Below, piece by piece: positions 8,159 through 17,373 of a stretch of 64,000 nt of DNA. A program made the translations under genes and the position numbers. The DNA comes from DATAEG01 sp051001975 (GTDB taxonomy: Bacteria; Actinomycetota; Actinomycetes; Mycobacteriales; Jatrophihabitantaceae). Where the stretch lies: the NCBI GenBank assembly GCA_051001975.1, contig JBPCMU010000070.1, positions 10,636 through 74,635 of the forward strand. The letters run 5' to 3'. Below the pieces are notes generated by a model. It saw only the letters and a list, made by a program, of their open reading frames with translations. It did not search any database and was not told the DNA's origin. Each line of letters starts with the position of its first letter. The first letter of the stretch is position 1.

Positions 8159-10282
8159 GTGGCGATCGAGGATCCCGCCCAGATCGTGCAGACCCACCCG
8201 AAGTGGTGGACCGATCTCGATTCGAAGGCGGTGGATACCGCGCGCCTGCTTGCTGCGGACGCTGTGCAGAAGGTCGGCAACGGCCATCCCGGGACGGCGA
8301 TGAGCCTTGCGCCGCTGGCCTACCTGCTCTACCAGCGCACGATGCGCCACGACCCGGCCGATCCGACCTGGCTGGGCCGGGATCGCTTCGTGCTGTCGAA
8401 CGGGCACTCGTCCCTGACCCAGTACTGCCAGCTGTTCCTGTCCGGCTACGGCCTGCAGCTGTCCGATCTCGAAGCGCTGCGTACCTGGGGCTCCCTCACC
8501 CCCGGGCACCCCGAGTATGGACACACGCTGGGCGTGGAGACGACGACCGGGCCGCTCGGTCAGGGCATCGGCAACGGAGTCGGGATGGCGATGGCCGCCC
8601 GTCGTGAACGAGGCCTGTTCGATCCCGAGGCCGAGCCGGGCGCTTCCCCGTTCGACCACCAGATCTACGTCATCTGCGGAGACGGCTGCCTGGAGGAGGG
8701 TGTTTCCAGCGAGGCATCCAGCCTGGCCGGGCACCAGGAACTCGGCAATCTGACGCTGATCTACGACGACAACCATATCTCGATCGAGGACGACACCAAC
8801 GTCGCGTTCTCCGAAGACGTGACGGCACGATACAAGGCATACGGCTGGCACACCCAGTTCGTCGACTCCGGCGAGGACGTCGTTGCGCTCGAAGCCGCGC
8901 TCAAGGCGGCCAAGACAGAGACCAGCAAGCCTTCGCTGATCGTGGTGCGGACGATCATCGGCTGGCCGGCGCCGACGAAGCAGAACACCGGCGCGGCGCA
9001 TGGTTCGGCACTGGGCGAGGACGAGATCCGCAAGACGAAGGAGATCCTCGGCTTCGATCCGGACGTGCACTTCGCCGTCGCCGACGACGTGCTCGCCCAC
9101 GCCCGCGAGGTGGTGGATCGGGGCGTCGCCGCGCACGCCGAGTGGACGACGGCCTACGACGCCTGGCGCAAGGCGAACAAGAAGCCGGCTGCATTGCTGG
9201 ACCGGATGTCCACCCGCTCCTTGCCCGACGGCTGGGCCAAGGCACTGCCCACCTGGCCCACCAAGAAGGACGGCAAGCAGAATTCGCTCGCGACTCGGGC
9301 CGCCTCGGGGAAGATCCTGACCGCCCTGGCCGATGTACTGCCCGAACTGTGGGGCGGCAGCGCGGATCTCGCGGAGAGCAACAACACCACTATGGAAGGT
9401 CAACCCAGCTTCGTCCCGGCCGACCGCCAGACGAAGACGTGGCCTGGCGGTCCGTACGGCCGCACGCTGCACTTCGGCATCCGCGAGCATGCCATGGGCT
9501 CGATCATGAACGGAATCACCGTGCACGGCGGCACCCGCGTCTACGGCGGCACGTTCCTGGTGTTCAGCGACTACATGCGCCCGCCGGTCCGGCTCGCCGC
9601 GCTGATGAAGCTGCCGACCATCTACGTCTGGACGCACGACTCCGTCGGCCTCGGTGGCGACGGACCGACCCACCAGCCGATCGAGCAACTGGCCGCGTTG
9701 CGGGCCATCCCGGGGTTGGACGTGATCCGCCCGGCCGACGCCAACGAGACGGCCGTCGTCTGGCGCACCGTGCTGGAGCAGACCGATCGGCCGGCCGCGC
9801 TGGCTCTGTCGCGGCAGGGTCTACCGGTACTGGACGCGGCCAAGACCGAGGGCGCGGCCCGCGGTGGCTACATCCTCGAAGAAGCATCCACCGGCTCCCC
9901 CGAGCTGATCCTGATCGCAACCGGCTCCGAGGTCGGGCTCGCGATCACAGCCCGGGAGCGGCTCGAGGCGGACGGCACGCCTACCCGGGTCGTGTCGCTA
10001 CCCTGCCTCGAGTGGTTCGACGCCCAGGACGCGTCCTACCGGCAGCAGGTGCTGCCGCCGAACGTGCACGCCAGAGTGAGCGTCGAGGCCGGCGTACCGA
10101 TGGGGTGGCGCGAGTTGGTCGGAGAGGCCGGCGAGATCGTCTCGATCAACCACTTCGGGGCCAGCGCTGAGGGATCGGTGCTATTCGAGCAGTTCGGATT
10201 CACTCCCGACCGGGTAGTCGCCGCGGCCCACGCCACGCTCTCGAAGGTCGGCAGGGTCGGCGACACCACGACTGGCAACTGA
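8159..10282 (+). CDS. tkt: Transketolase
   Basis: This 707-residue, thiamine-diphosphate-dependent enzyme moves two-carbon units between ketoses and aldoses in the non-oxidative pentose phosphate pathway. The family signature is near the N-terminus (ANGHPG-type motif as VGNGHPGTAMSLAPLAYLLY). The ThDP/Mg motif is GDGCLEEGVSSEASSLAGH from residue 174, ending at LIYDDNHISIEDDT. The pyrimidine-domain segment is FGIREHAMGSIMNG, and GLGGDGPTHQPIEQLAALR is the conserved transketolase loop. The start is a GTG with GAAGAGGA upstream. It begins a six-gene run (tkt-tal-pgi-zwf-opcA-pgl) on one strand. Length is close to the usual 660-710. Confidence 0.97.
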   Translation: MAIEDPAQIVQTHPKWWTDLDSKAVDTARLLAADAVQKVGNGHPGTAMSLAPLAYLLYQRTMRHDPADPTWLGRDRFVLSNGHSSLTQYCQLFLSGYGLQLSDLEALRTWGSLTPGHPEYGHTLGVETTTGPLGQGIGNGVGMAMAARRERGLFDPEAEPGASPFDHQIYVICGDGCLEEGVSSEASSLAGHQELGNLTLIYDDNHISIEDDTNVAFSEDVTARYKAYGWHTQFVDSGEDVVALEAALKAAKTETSKPSLIVVRTIIGWPAPTKQNTGAAHGSALGEDEIRKTKEILGFDPDVHFAVADDVLAHAREVVDRGVAAHAEWTTAYDAWRKANKKPAALLDRMSTRSLPDGWAKALPTWPTKKDGKQNSLATRAASGKILTALADVLPELWGGSADLAESNNTTMEGQPSFVPADRQTKTWPGGPYGRTLHFGIREHAMGSIMNGITVHGGTRVYGGTFLVFSDYMRPPVRLAALMKLPTIYVWTHDSVGLGGDGPTHQPIEQLAALRAIPGLDVIRPADANETAVVWRTVLEQTDRPAALALSRQGLPVLDAAKTEGAARGGYILEEASTGSPELILIATGSEVGLAITARERLEADGTPTRVVSLPCLEWFDAQDASYRQQVLPPNVHARVSVEAGVPMGWRELVGEAGEIVSINHFGASAEGSVLFEQFGFTPDRVVAAAHATLSKVGRVGDTTTGN

Positions 10283-10327
10283 CCACCAGCACAGCTGCGC
10301 AGCATTCACAGGAGATGAGGACACACG

Positions 10328-11440
10328 ATGAGTGAGGCATTGGCCGACCTTTCGGCACAGGGCGTATCGATCTGGCTAGACGACATCAGCCGCGAGCGGC
10401 TGAACTCCGGCAACCTTGCGCAACTGGTCACCGACAAGCACGTCGTCGGCGTCACCAGCAACCCCACGATCTTCCAGAAGGCGATGGAGAAAGGCGACGC
10501 GTACGACGGGCAGCTCAGGGACCTCGCGGTACGCGGCGTCTCATTGGAGGAATCCGTCCGGCTACTCACCGCCTACGACATCCGGTGGGGATGCGACGTG
10601 TTGCGCCCGGTCTTCGAGGCCACGAACGGCCAGGACGGCCGGGTGTCGCTCGAAGTGGACCCGCGCATCGCGCACGACTCGGCGAAGACGACCGCAGAGG
10701 CGCTGGCGCTGTGGTGGCTGGTGGACCGCCCCAACGTAATGATCAAGATCCCCGCCACGCTCGAAGGGCTGCCGGCGATCACCGCGGCGACCGCCGCCGG
10801 AGTGAACGTCAACGTCACGCTGATCTTCTCGATCGAGCGCCACCAGCAGGTGATCGACGCCTACCTCACTGGTCTGGAGCAGGCGAAGGAGCGCGGTTTC
10901 GCGCTCTCCACGATCCGCTCGGTGGCGTCGTTCTTCGTCTCCCGGGTGGATACGGAGATCGACGCGCGGCTGGAGAAGATCGGCTCCGACGACGCGCTCG
11001 CGGCGCGGGGCAAGGCCGGCATCGCGAACGCACGACTGGCCTACGAGCTGTTCGAGCAGTCGCTGGCCACGCCGCGGTGGGCCACGCTCAAGGCCGCGGA
11101 AGCCAACCCGCAGCGGCCGCTGTGGGCCTCGACCGGTGTGAAGAACCCGGAGTACGACGACACCATGTACGTCGCGCAACTCGTCGCACCGGACACCGTC
11201 AACACCATGCCGGAGGCCACCCTCGACGCGGTCGCCGACCACGGTGTCATCGCCGGTGGCACTGCGAACGGCGGCTACGACGAGGCGCGGGCGCTGTTCA
11301 GCCGGCTCGAGGCCCTCGGTGTGAGCATGGCGGACGTGACCCAGCAGCTCGAAGTCGAAGGCGTGCAGAAGTTCGAGGACGCGTGGACCCAGTTACTCGA
11401 GGGGGTCAAGGGCCAGCTCGACGCGGCCGCGGCGAAGTGA
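10328..11440 (+). CDS. tal: Transaldolase
   Basis: This 370-residue enzyme exchanges a dihydroxyacetone unit between sedoheptulose 7-phosphate and glyceraldehyde 3-phosphate. The Schiff-base lysine is in NVMIKIPAT (about K140). The N-terminal GVTSNPTIFQKAM and the SVASFFVSRVDTEID segment match the longer actinobacterial/cyanobacterial transaldolase subfamily, whose length is about 360-380. CAGGAGATGAGG lies upstream of the ATG. The gap to tkt is 45 bp, and the stop overlaps the pgi start (GTGA), which implies translational coupling. Confidence 0.97.
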   Translation: MSEALADLSAQGVSIWLDDISRERLNSGNLAQLVTDKHVVGVTSNPTIFQKAMEKGDAYDGQLRDLAVRGVSLEESVRLLTAYDIRWGCDVLRPVFEATNGQDGRVSLEVDPRIAHDSAKTTAEALALWWLVDRPNVMIKIPATLEGLPAITAATAAGVNVNVTLIFSIERHQQVIDAYLTGLEQAKERGFALSTIRSVASFFVSRVDTEIDARLEKIGSDDALAARGKAGIANARLAYELFEQSLATPRWATLKAAEANPQRPLWASTGVKNPEYDDTMYVAQLVAPDTVNTMPEATLDAVADHGVIAGGTANGGYDEARALFSRLEALGVSMADVTQQLEVEGVQKFEDAWTQLLEGVKGQLDAAAAK

Positions 11441-13071
11441 CCGCACTGGACTCATCCGGCGGCGTCAGCGTCGAGCTGAGCTACCCGGACGGGACCGACC
11501 ACGCTGGGACGCTGCGCGAACTGATAGCCGCCCAGGTCGCCAGCAAGATGACCGCGCAGGATCCGACGCTGTGGGGCCCGGACGCTGAGTCGGAGTCCAA
11601 GATCCGACTGTCGTGGGTCGGGTTGGCCGAGTCGTCCCGGCCGCTGGTGGCCGAGATCGAGGCGTTGCGGATCGAGCTGGCAGCAGAGAACGTCGACCAC
11701 GTCGTGCTGGCCGGGATGGGCGGTAGCTCGCTTGCGCCGGAGGTCATCGCGGCCACTGCCGGCGTCGAACTGGTCACCCTCGACACGACCGATCCCGGTC
11801 AGGTAGCCGCAGCCCTTGCCGAGAGCCTGGACCGGACGGTGCTCGTCGTCTCCAGCAAGTCCGGTGGCACCGTCGAGACCGACTCGCACCGCCGCGTGTA
11901 CTCGAAGGCGTTCACCGACGCAGGCATCGATCCCAAGCGGCGGATCGTGGTCGTCACCGACCCCGGCTCGCCGCTGGCCGAGCTGGCCGCACAGGAGGGC
12001 TATCGCAAGACGTTCCTTGCCGATCCGAACGTCGGCGGACGGTACAGCGCACTGACCGCGTTCGGTCTCGTGCCGTCTGGTCTTGCCGGCGTGGACATCG
12101 GAGGGTTGCTGGACGAGGCGGCCGCCGTGGCGCCGACGCTCGCGCAGGACGAAGACACCAATCCGGCGCTGCAGCTCGGTGCTCTGTTCGGGCTGGCACA
12201 TAACGCCGGCTCCGAGAAGATCGTGCTGGCCGACACCGGGTCGGGCATCACCGGGTTCGGCGACTGGGCCGAGCAGTTGATCGCCGAGTCGACCGGCAAG
12301 CAGGGCAGGGGCCTCCTGCCCGTCGTCGTCGAGGGCGTCGGCGCTCCCGGCTTCTACGACGCCCACGAGGATGCCGTCCAGGTGGTCCTCGGCCCCGAGC
12401 CGGATACCGATCAGGAGCGTGCAGTCACCCCGTTCGGCGCCGGCGTGCAAGGCCCGCTGGGCGCGCAGCTCCTGCTCTGGGAGTACGCCGTCGCCGTCGC
12501 CGGGCGGATCATCGGCATCAACCCGTTCGACCAGCCCAATGTCGAGGCTGCGAAGGCCCAGGCCCGGCAGTTGCTGGACGGCGGTTCGAGCGACGAACCG
12601 GCGCCGGCTCTGGTCGACGGAGCAGTCGAGGTGCGTGGCACCGGCATCGATTTCGCCGGCTGCAGCACGGTTGCCGATGCAATCCGCGCGCTGTTCGCGG
12701 CCGTCCCGGACCGCGGCTACATCTCGGTACAGGCGTACCTGGATCGATTGGCCGACGCCTCTGCCAGCGATCTGCGCCCCGCCGTGGCCACCGACTCCGG
12801 CCGGCAGACCACCTTTGGCTGGGGCCCGCGGTTCCTGCACTCCACCGGGCAGTACCACAAGGGCGGCCATCCGAACGGCGGCTTCCTGCAAATCACGGCT
12901 GTCAGCGACACCGACCTGGAGATCCCGGACCGTCCCTACACCTTCGCCGTGCTGCAGCAAGCACAGGCTGCCGGTGACGCCGCCGTGCTCAGTCAAGCCG
13001 GTCGGCCGGTACTCCGACTGCATCTGACGCACCGCGAGAGCGGCATCGGACAGTTGCTGCGGGCACTGTGA
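11437..13071 (+). CDS. pgi: Glucose-6-phosphate isomerase
   Basis: The enzyme has 544 residues from the GTG at 11437, which overlaps the tal stop; the frame is open further back, but only inside tal. It interconverts glucose 6-phosphate and fructose 6-phosphate, linking the oxidative branch to glycolysis. Sugar-isomerase motifs visible are HVVLAGMGGSSLAPEVIAAT, VVSSKSGGTVETDSHRR and IIGINPFDQPNVEAAKAQ. The C-terminal STGQYHKGGHPNGGFLQIT contains the conserved lysine region. This is the actinobacterial form that travels with tal and zwf rather than the classical E. coli type, so overall identity to the latter would be modest. A second pgi elsewhere is possible. Confidence 0.93.
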   Translation: MTALDSSGGVSVELSYPDGTDHAGTLRELIAAQVASKMTAQDPTLWGPDAESESKIRLSWVGLAESSRPLVAEIEALRIELAAENVDHVVLAGMGGSSLAPEVIAATAGVELVTLDTTDPGQVAAALAESLDRTVLVVSSKSGGTVETDSHRRVYSKAFTDAGIDPKRRIVVVTDPGSPLAELAAQEGYRKTFLADPNVGGRYSALTAFGLVPSGLAGVDIGGLLDEAAAVAPTLAQDEDTNPALQLGALFGLAHNAGSEKIVLADTGSGITGFGDWAEQLIAESTGKQGRGLLPVVVEGVGAPGFYDAHEDAVQVVLGPEPDTDQERAVTPFGAGVQGPLGAQLLLWEYAVAVAGRIIGINPFDQPNVEAAKAQARQLLDGGSSDEPAPALVDGAVEVRGTGIDFAGCSTVADAIRALFAAVPDRGYISVQAYLDRLADASASDLRPAVATDSGRQTTFGWGPRFLHSTGQYHKGGHPNGGFLQITAVSDTDLEIPDRPYTFAVLQQAQAAGDAAVLSQAGRPVLRLHLTHRESGIGQLLRAL

Positions 13072-13128
13072 CCTCAATGTTTCGCCAGCCCACTACCCCC
13101 CGGGGCTCGAGAAGGGACCAGGACGCCG

Positions 13129-14781
13129 ATGTCGACGCCGGATGCTGATCTGACCGAGCCGGAAACCGCGGCGCCCAGCGGTCAGCAGACCGCCAAACAA
13201 GTGGGGCAACCGATGGGACAACCGACGACCCCGCGGGGCGGCCCACTGGACCTGGCGACGATCCGGGCCAACCCGCTGCGCGACGCCGGCGACCGCCGGC
13301 TACCGCGGGTACCGGAACCGTGCGCCCTGGTCGTCTTCGGAGTGACCGGAGACCTGGCCCGCAAGAAGCTGCTACCGGCCATCTACGACCTGGCCAACCG
13401 CGGCCTGCTGCCGACCGACTTCGTGCTTCTCGGGTTCGCCCGACGCGACTGGGGTGACGGCGACTTCGAGGACCTGGCGAAGAAGTCGGCGAAGGAGCAC
13501 GCCCGCACCGCGTGGAGCGAGGAGGTCTGGAACCGGCTGTCCGGCAACGTCAAGTTCGTCCCCGGATCCTTCGACGACGACGCCGCCTTCGACGAGCTGG
13601 CCACCGCCCTCGATGACCTGTGCCACACGCACGGCATCCGCGGCAACGCCGCGTTCTACCTGTCCATCCCACCGGCGATGTTCCCGACTGTGCTCGAGCA
13701 GATGAAGCGCACCGGAATGGCCGACAACGAGAAGGCCGGCGGCTGGCGCCGGGTGGTCGTGGAGAAGCCGTTCGGCAGCGACTTGGAGAGCGCTCTGGAA
13801 CTCAACGCCCTGGTCGACTCGGTGTTCACCGCGCCGGACGTGTTCCGTATCGACCACTACCTGGGCAAGGAGACCGTCCAGAACATCATGGCGTTACGCT
13901 TCGCCAACCAGCTGTTCGAGCCGGTCTGGAATGCGCACTACGTCGACTCGGTACAGATCACGATGGCCGAGGACGTCGGCATCGGTGGCCGGGCCACGTT
14001 CTACGACGCGACCGGCGCTGCGCGGGACGTGCTGCAGAACCATCTGCTGCAACTGCTCGCGCTGACCGCGATGGAGGAGCCCGTCGAGTTCTCCGCCGAG
14101 GCAATCCGGACGGAGAAGACGAAGGTGCTGCGGGCCATCACGGTGCCCGATGACATCGAGAACTACGCCGTCCGCGGGCAGTACGACCAGGGCTGGCTGG
14201 CCGGCTCCAGGGTGGCCGCGTACCGGGCCGAAGAGGGCGTGTCGGCGGACTCCCAGACCGAGACGTTCGCTGCGGTGAAGCTCGGTGTGGAAACGCGCCG
14301 GTGGGCCGGGGTGCCGTTCTACCTGCGTACCGGCAAGCGGCTGCCGCGCCGGGTCACCGAGATCGCCGTGCTGTTCGCGAAGGCGCCCCATTTGCCGTTC
14401 AACGCGACCGACACCGAGGAACTCGGCCACAACCAACTCGTCATCCGGGTGCAGCCCGATGAGGGCGTGACACTGAAATTCGGGTCGAAGGTACCTGGCA
14501 GCGCCATGGAGGTGCGCGACGTCGCGATGGATTTCCTGTATGGCGAGGCGTTCACCGAGTCGTCCCCAGAGGCCTATGAGCGGCTCATCCTGGACGTACT
14601 GCTCGGCGACGCCACGCTGTTCCCGCGCAACGAGGAGGTGGAGGCTTCCTGGCGAGTCATCGATCCGCTCGAGGCGCACTGGGCGGGCCGGCCGTCGCAT
14701 CTCTACCGCGCCGGCGAGTGGGGCCCGAAGGAGGCGGACGAGGTGCTTGCCCGCGACGGCCGGCAATGGCGGCGACCCTAG
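13129..14781 (+). CDS. zwf: Glucose-6-phosphate 1-dehydrogenase
   Basis: This 550-residue enzyme oxidises glucose 6-phosphate to 6-phosphogluconolactone and makes NADPH. The nucleotide site is VVFGVTGDLARKKLLPAIYDL. VVEKPFGSDLESALELN and RIDHYLGKETVQNIMALRF are the substrate and active-site signatures, with the general-base His in the latter. A 60-residue hydrophilic extension precedes the NADP site, so the protein is longer than the usual 480-515; a later start is possible, but no in-frame ATG with a better ribosome-binding site is evident. GAAGGGACCAGG precedes the ATG. The next gene encodes its assembly factor. Confidence 0.97.
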   Translation: MSTPDADLTEPETAAPSGQQTAKQVGQPMGQPTTPRGGPLDLATIRANPLRDAGDRRLPRVPEPCALVVFGVTGDLARKKLLPAIYDLANRGLLPTDFVLLGFARRDWGDGDFEDLAKKSAKEHARTAWSEEVWNRLSGNVKFVPGSFDDDAAFDELATALDDLCHTHGIRGNAAFYLSIPPAMFPTVLEQMKRTGMADNEKAGGWRRVVVEKPFGSDLESALELNALVDSVFTAPDVFRIDHYLGKETVQNIMALRFANQLFEPVWNAHYVDSVQITMAEDVGIGGRATFYDATGAARDVLQNHLLQLLALTAMEEPVEFSAEAIRTEKTKVLRAITVPDDIENYAVRGQYDQGWLAGSRVAAYRAEEGVSADSQTETFAAVKLGVETRRWAGVPFYLRTGKRLPRRVTEIAVLFAKAPHLPFNATDTEELGHNQLVIRVQPDEGVTLKFGSKVPGSAMEVRDVAMDFLYGEAFTESSPEAYERLILDVLLGDATLFPRNEEVEASWRVIDPLEAHWAGRPSHLYRAGEWGPKEADEVLARDGRQWRRP

Positions 14782-14837
14782 ATGTCACCCCACGCATCCC
14801 ACCGACTTTCTCGTACTGATCTATCGGAGGTTCAGTC

Positions 14838-15842
14838 ATGACGACGTTGTGGGACACGACCGGATCGGCCGTGGTGTCCGCGCTGGCTGCGGAGCGTCGC
14901 ACGGGTGGCGCGGTCACCAGTGGACTGGCGCTCACCCTCGTCGTCGTAGTGGACGAGAACGATGTTGCCGAGGCCGAGTCGGCGGCCACTGTCGCTGCCA
15001 GCAAACACCCGATGCGGATGCTGCTGGTGATCCGTCGCCAGATCGAGGCGCCGGTGCCTCGCCTGGACGCGGAGGTGCTAATCGGCGGGCGACTCGGTCC
15101 GGGCGAGGCGATCGAGATGCGCATGTACGGCCGCCTGGCTCTGCACGCCGAGTCGGTCACGCTACCGCTGCTCGCCCCTGACGCTCCGGTAGTCACCTGG
15201 TGGCACGGCGCGCCACCGGATCGCATTTCGCACGATCCGCTCGGCGTGTTTGCCGAGCGCCGGATCACCGACACGGTGCGCTCCCCCGATCGCGTCGCCG
15301 CGCTGCGACAGCGCGCGGTGGACTACGCGCCCGGCGACACCGACCTGGCCTGGACCCGGGCGACGACATGGCGAGCCACCCTCGCCTCGGCGTTCGACAC
15401 GGTGCTGTCCCCGGCGGTTCGGGCCAGCGTCTACGGCGATCAGACCGACCCGACCGCACTGTTGCTCGCCGGCTGGCTGTCCTCCAGGCTCGGGTTCTAC
15501 GTCCCGGTGGAGCAACGCCCCGGCGACGGCGTGGTCAGCGTCGAGGTCGGCTTCCAGGACGACTCAGCCTTCCAGGCGCTGCGCGACGGCGCCCGGATGG
15601 TGCTGCGCCGCCCGGACCAGCCGGACAGCATCTCGCCATTCCCGGAGCGGGGTCTCGGCGAATTGCTCGCCGAGGAATTACGCCGCCTCGACGCCGACCA
15701 GACCTACGGCTCGGCGCTCGCCGCGGTGAGCGGGCTGGAGGGTCTGAACGAGCGAGCCGGCAAGCGGGTGCACATCTGGAACGATCCCGCGCTGTCCCCC
15801 GACGAGAACGGCGACCCGACGCCGACCGGAACCGCGGGTTGA
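14838..15842 (+). CDS. opcA: Glucose-6-phosphate dehydrogenase assembly protein OpcA
   Basis: This 334-residue protein matches the OpcA family, which is needed for assembly or redox activation of G6PD in cyanobacteria and is always near zwf in actinobacteria. Characteristic segments are TTLWDTTGSAVVSALAAER at the N-terminus, NPMRMLLVIR-like HPMRMLLVIRRQ, and TVTLPLLAPDAPVVTWWHGA. TATCGGAGGTT lies just before the ATG. The stop lies next to the pgl start. Its place between zwf and pgl is the standard arrangement. Confidence 0.95.
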   Translation: MTTLWDTTGSAVVSALAAERRTGGAVTSGLALTLVVVVDENDVAEAESAATVAASKHPMRMLLVIRRQIEAPVPRLDAEVLIGGRLGPGEAIEMRMYGRLALHAESVTLPLLAPDAPVVTWWHGAPPDRISHDPLGVFAERRITDTVRSPDRVAALRQRAVDYAPGDTDLAWTRATTWRATLASAFDTVLSPAVRASVYGDQTDPTALLLAGWLSSRLGFYVPVEQRPGDGVVSVEVGFQDDSAFQALRDGARMVLRRPDQPDSISPFPERGLGELLAEELRRLDADQTYGSALAAVSGLEGLNERAGKRVHIWNDPALSPDENGDPTPTGTAG

Positions 15843-15847
15843 CCCCG

Positions 15848-16633
15848 GTGGGTGCCGCGCCGGAGCTCCCCATCGCGCCAACACCCGGGGCGCTCCCCGG
15901 GGGTCTCCCCGCTCGGACCCTCGCCACGTTGAGCCGAGCCCAACGCAACCGCGGTGAGGCATCGCTGGTGCTGACCGGCGGCGGGATCCTGGAGTCCGTG
16001 CTGGCTGCCATCGCGGCGGCCGGATCGGGTGCCGAGGTGGCCTGGGATCACGTCGATATCTTCTGGGGGGACGAGCGATTCGTCCCGGCGGATTCGGCTG
16101 ACCGCAACGAACTCCCCGCGCGCCGCCTCCTGCTGGACAAGGTGCCGGTCGACCCGGGTCGTGTGCATCCGATGCCGGCGGCGGCCGCGAAGTTCGGCGA
16201 CGACGCAGACGCAGCCGCACGGGCCTACCAGCAGGTCTTGTCCGGGGCCACCCATCTCGATCAGGGCAACGGCGTACCGCACTTCGACGTGGTACTGATG
16301 GGCATTGGCCCGGACGGCCACTGCTGCTCACTGTTCCCGGGACAGCCCGGCGTGTACGAGACCGAAGCCGCCGTGATCGCGGTGCACGATTCGCCGAAGC
16401 CACCGCCGACCCGGCTCTCACTGACATTCCCCGCACTCGACGAGGCCAACGAGATCTGGTTCATCGCGTCCGGGTCAGGCAAGGCCGATGCCGTCAGCCT
16501 GGCACTCGGCGGCGCCGGGCGCGTCCAGGTTCCGGCGGCCGGGCCTCGTGGTCGGTCCCGGACCCTGTGGCTGATCGACGCCGCAGCAGCCGCGGCGCTG
16601 CCGGCGGCACTGCGCCCGCAGACAAACCTGTGA
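15848..16633 (+). CDS. pgl: 6-phosphogluconolactonase
   Basis: This 261-residue enzyme hydrolyses 6-phosphogluconolactone to 6-phosphogluconate, the step after Zwf. Diagnostic motifs are SLVLTGGGI, DIFWGDERFVPADSADRN, VHPMPAAAAKFG and VVLMGIGPDGHCCSLFPG. The frame is open far upstream inside opcA. I chose the GTG at 15848; a TTG at 15839 that overlaps the opcA stop (TTGA) is an equally possible coupled start. The first 25 residues are Pro/Gly/Ala-rich and lack the usual HPDADAL-type opening strand. It ends the pentose phosphate run and converges on rbpA with a 40-bp gap and no strong terminator. Confidence 0.92.
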   Translation: MGAAPELPIAPTPGALPGGLPARTLATLSRAQRNRGEASLVLTGGGILESVLAAIAAAGSGAEVAWDHVDIFWGDERFVPADSADRNELPARRLLLDKVPVDPGRVHPMPAAAAKFGDDADAAARAYQQVLSGATHLDQGNGVPHFDVVLMGIGPDGHCCSLFPGQPGVYETEAAVIAVHDSPKPPPTRLSLTFPALDEANEIWFIASGSGKADAVSLALGGAGRVQVPAAGPRGRSRTLWLIDAAAAAALPAALRPQTNL

Positions 16634-16673
16634 GCCGGACCAGCCGAGCGAGTCGGGGAAGCAGTCAGGACTA

Positions 16674-17015
16674 TTACTCGCCGCGGCGCTGCCGCAACTT
16701 CTGCAATGCCTCTTCGAGGATCGCCTCGCCGTCGGCATCGCTGCGGCGTTCTTTCACGTAGGCCAGATGCGTCTTGTACGGCTCATTGCGGGGCGCGTCC
16801 GGTGGGGTTGTCTCGTGCCGGCCGGCCGGGAAGCCGCACCGCGGGCAGTCCCAGGTGTCCGGCAAGACGGCGTCCATCGAGAACGCGGGCCGGACTTCAT
16901 GACCGTTCGCACAGAAGAACGACACTCGCTGTCTGGGCGCGGACTCACCGCGTTCCTTCTCGCCCATCGGACCGGCACCTACCCGGCTACCGCGGATCGC
17001 GCTACCACCTGCCAC
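16674..17015 (-). CDS. rbpA: RNA polymerase-binding protein RbpA
   Basis: This 113-residue protein is the actinobacterial transcription factor that binds principal sigma factors and stabilises the open complex. The N-terminal tail (AIRGSRVGAG) is followed by the zinc-binding barrel FFCANGHEVRPAFSMDA...WDCPRCGFPAG, with Cys and His ligands visible. Then come the basic linker and the sigma-interaction helix (KTHLAYVKERRSDADGEAIL). A GTG start has GAAGGAGC upstream. It is last in the gap-pgk-tpiA-secG-rbpA run. Its presence is strong evidence for an actinobacterium. Confidence 0.96.
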   Translation of the reverse strand: MAGGSAIRGSRVGAGPMGEKERGESAPRQRVSFFCANGHEVRPAFSMDAVLPDTWDCPRCGFPAGRHETTPPDAPRNEPYKTHLAYVKERRSDADGEAILEEALQKLRQRRGE

Positions 17016-17048
17016 GTTGACGCTCCTTCAAACCCCGTTGAGCCCGGT

Positions 17049-17285
17049 TCAGCTGCCGTTTCGGTAGAGCACTCCCAGACCGAGCACGCACACCGCCCAC
17101 ACGACACCCGCCACGATGGTGATGCGATCGAGATTGCGCTCGACCACCGACGACCCGGACAGGCTCGAGTAGAACGAGCCGCCGAACATCGAGGACAGGC
17201 CGCCACCCTTGCCGCGGTGCAGCAGCACGAGGACGACCAACGCAAGGCTGGTGAGGATCAAGAGGACGGACAACGCGAAAATCAT
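17049..17285 (-). CDS. secG: Preprotein translocase subunit SecG
   Basis: This 78-residue membrane protein has two transmembrane helices (about 3-22 and 57-75) joined by the conserved loop LLHRGKGGGLSSMFGG. SecG completes the SecYEG channel and assists SecA-driven export. CAGGAGT precedes the ATG. It sits between tpiA and rbpA, the usual actinobacterial location; the ppc gene often found here in relatives is absent. Confidence 0.95.
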   Translation of the reverse strand: MIFALSVLLILTSLALVVLVLLHRGKGGGLSSMFGGSFYSSLSGSSVVERNLDRITIVAGVVWAVCVLGLGVLYRNGS

Positions 17286-17373
17286 CGGTGACGCACTCCT
17301 GGTCGGTTCAGTGTTCGTTCGCTGGTTACTAGCGTGCTACATCGTCAAGGATACCGAATGTCACGGCAACTGA

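Noticed and set aside
10585..11436. A long N-terminal extension of Pgi overlapping tal
   Set aside because: The frame is merely open inside tal; the composition is Arg/Pro-rich and has no homology, and a GTG coupled to the tal stop is the normal start.
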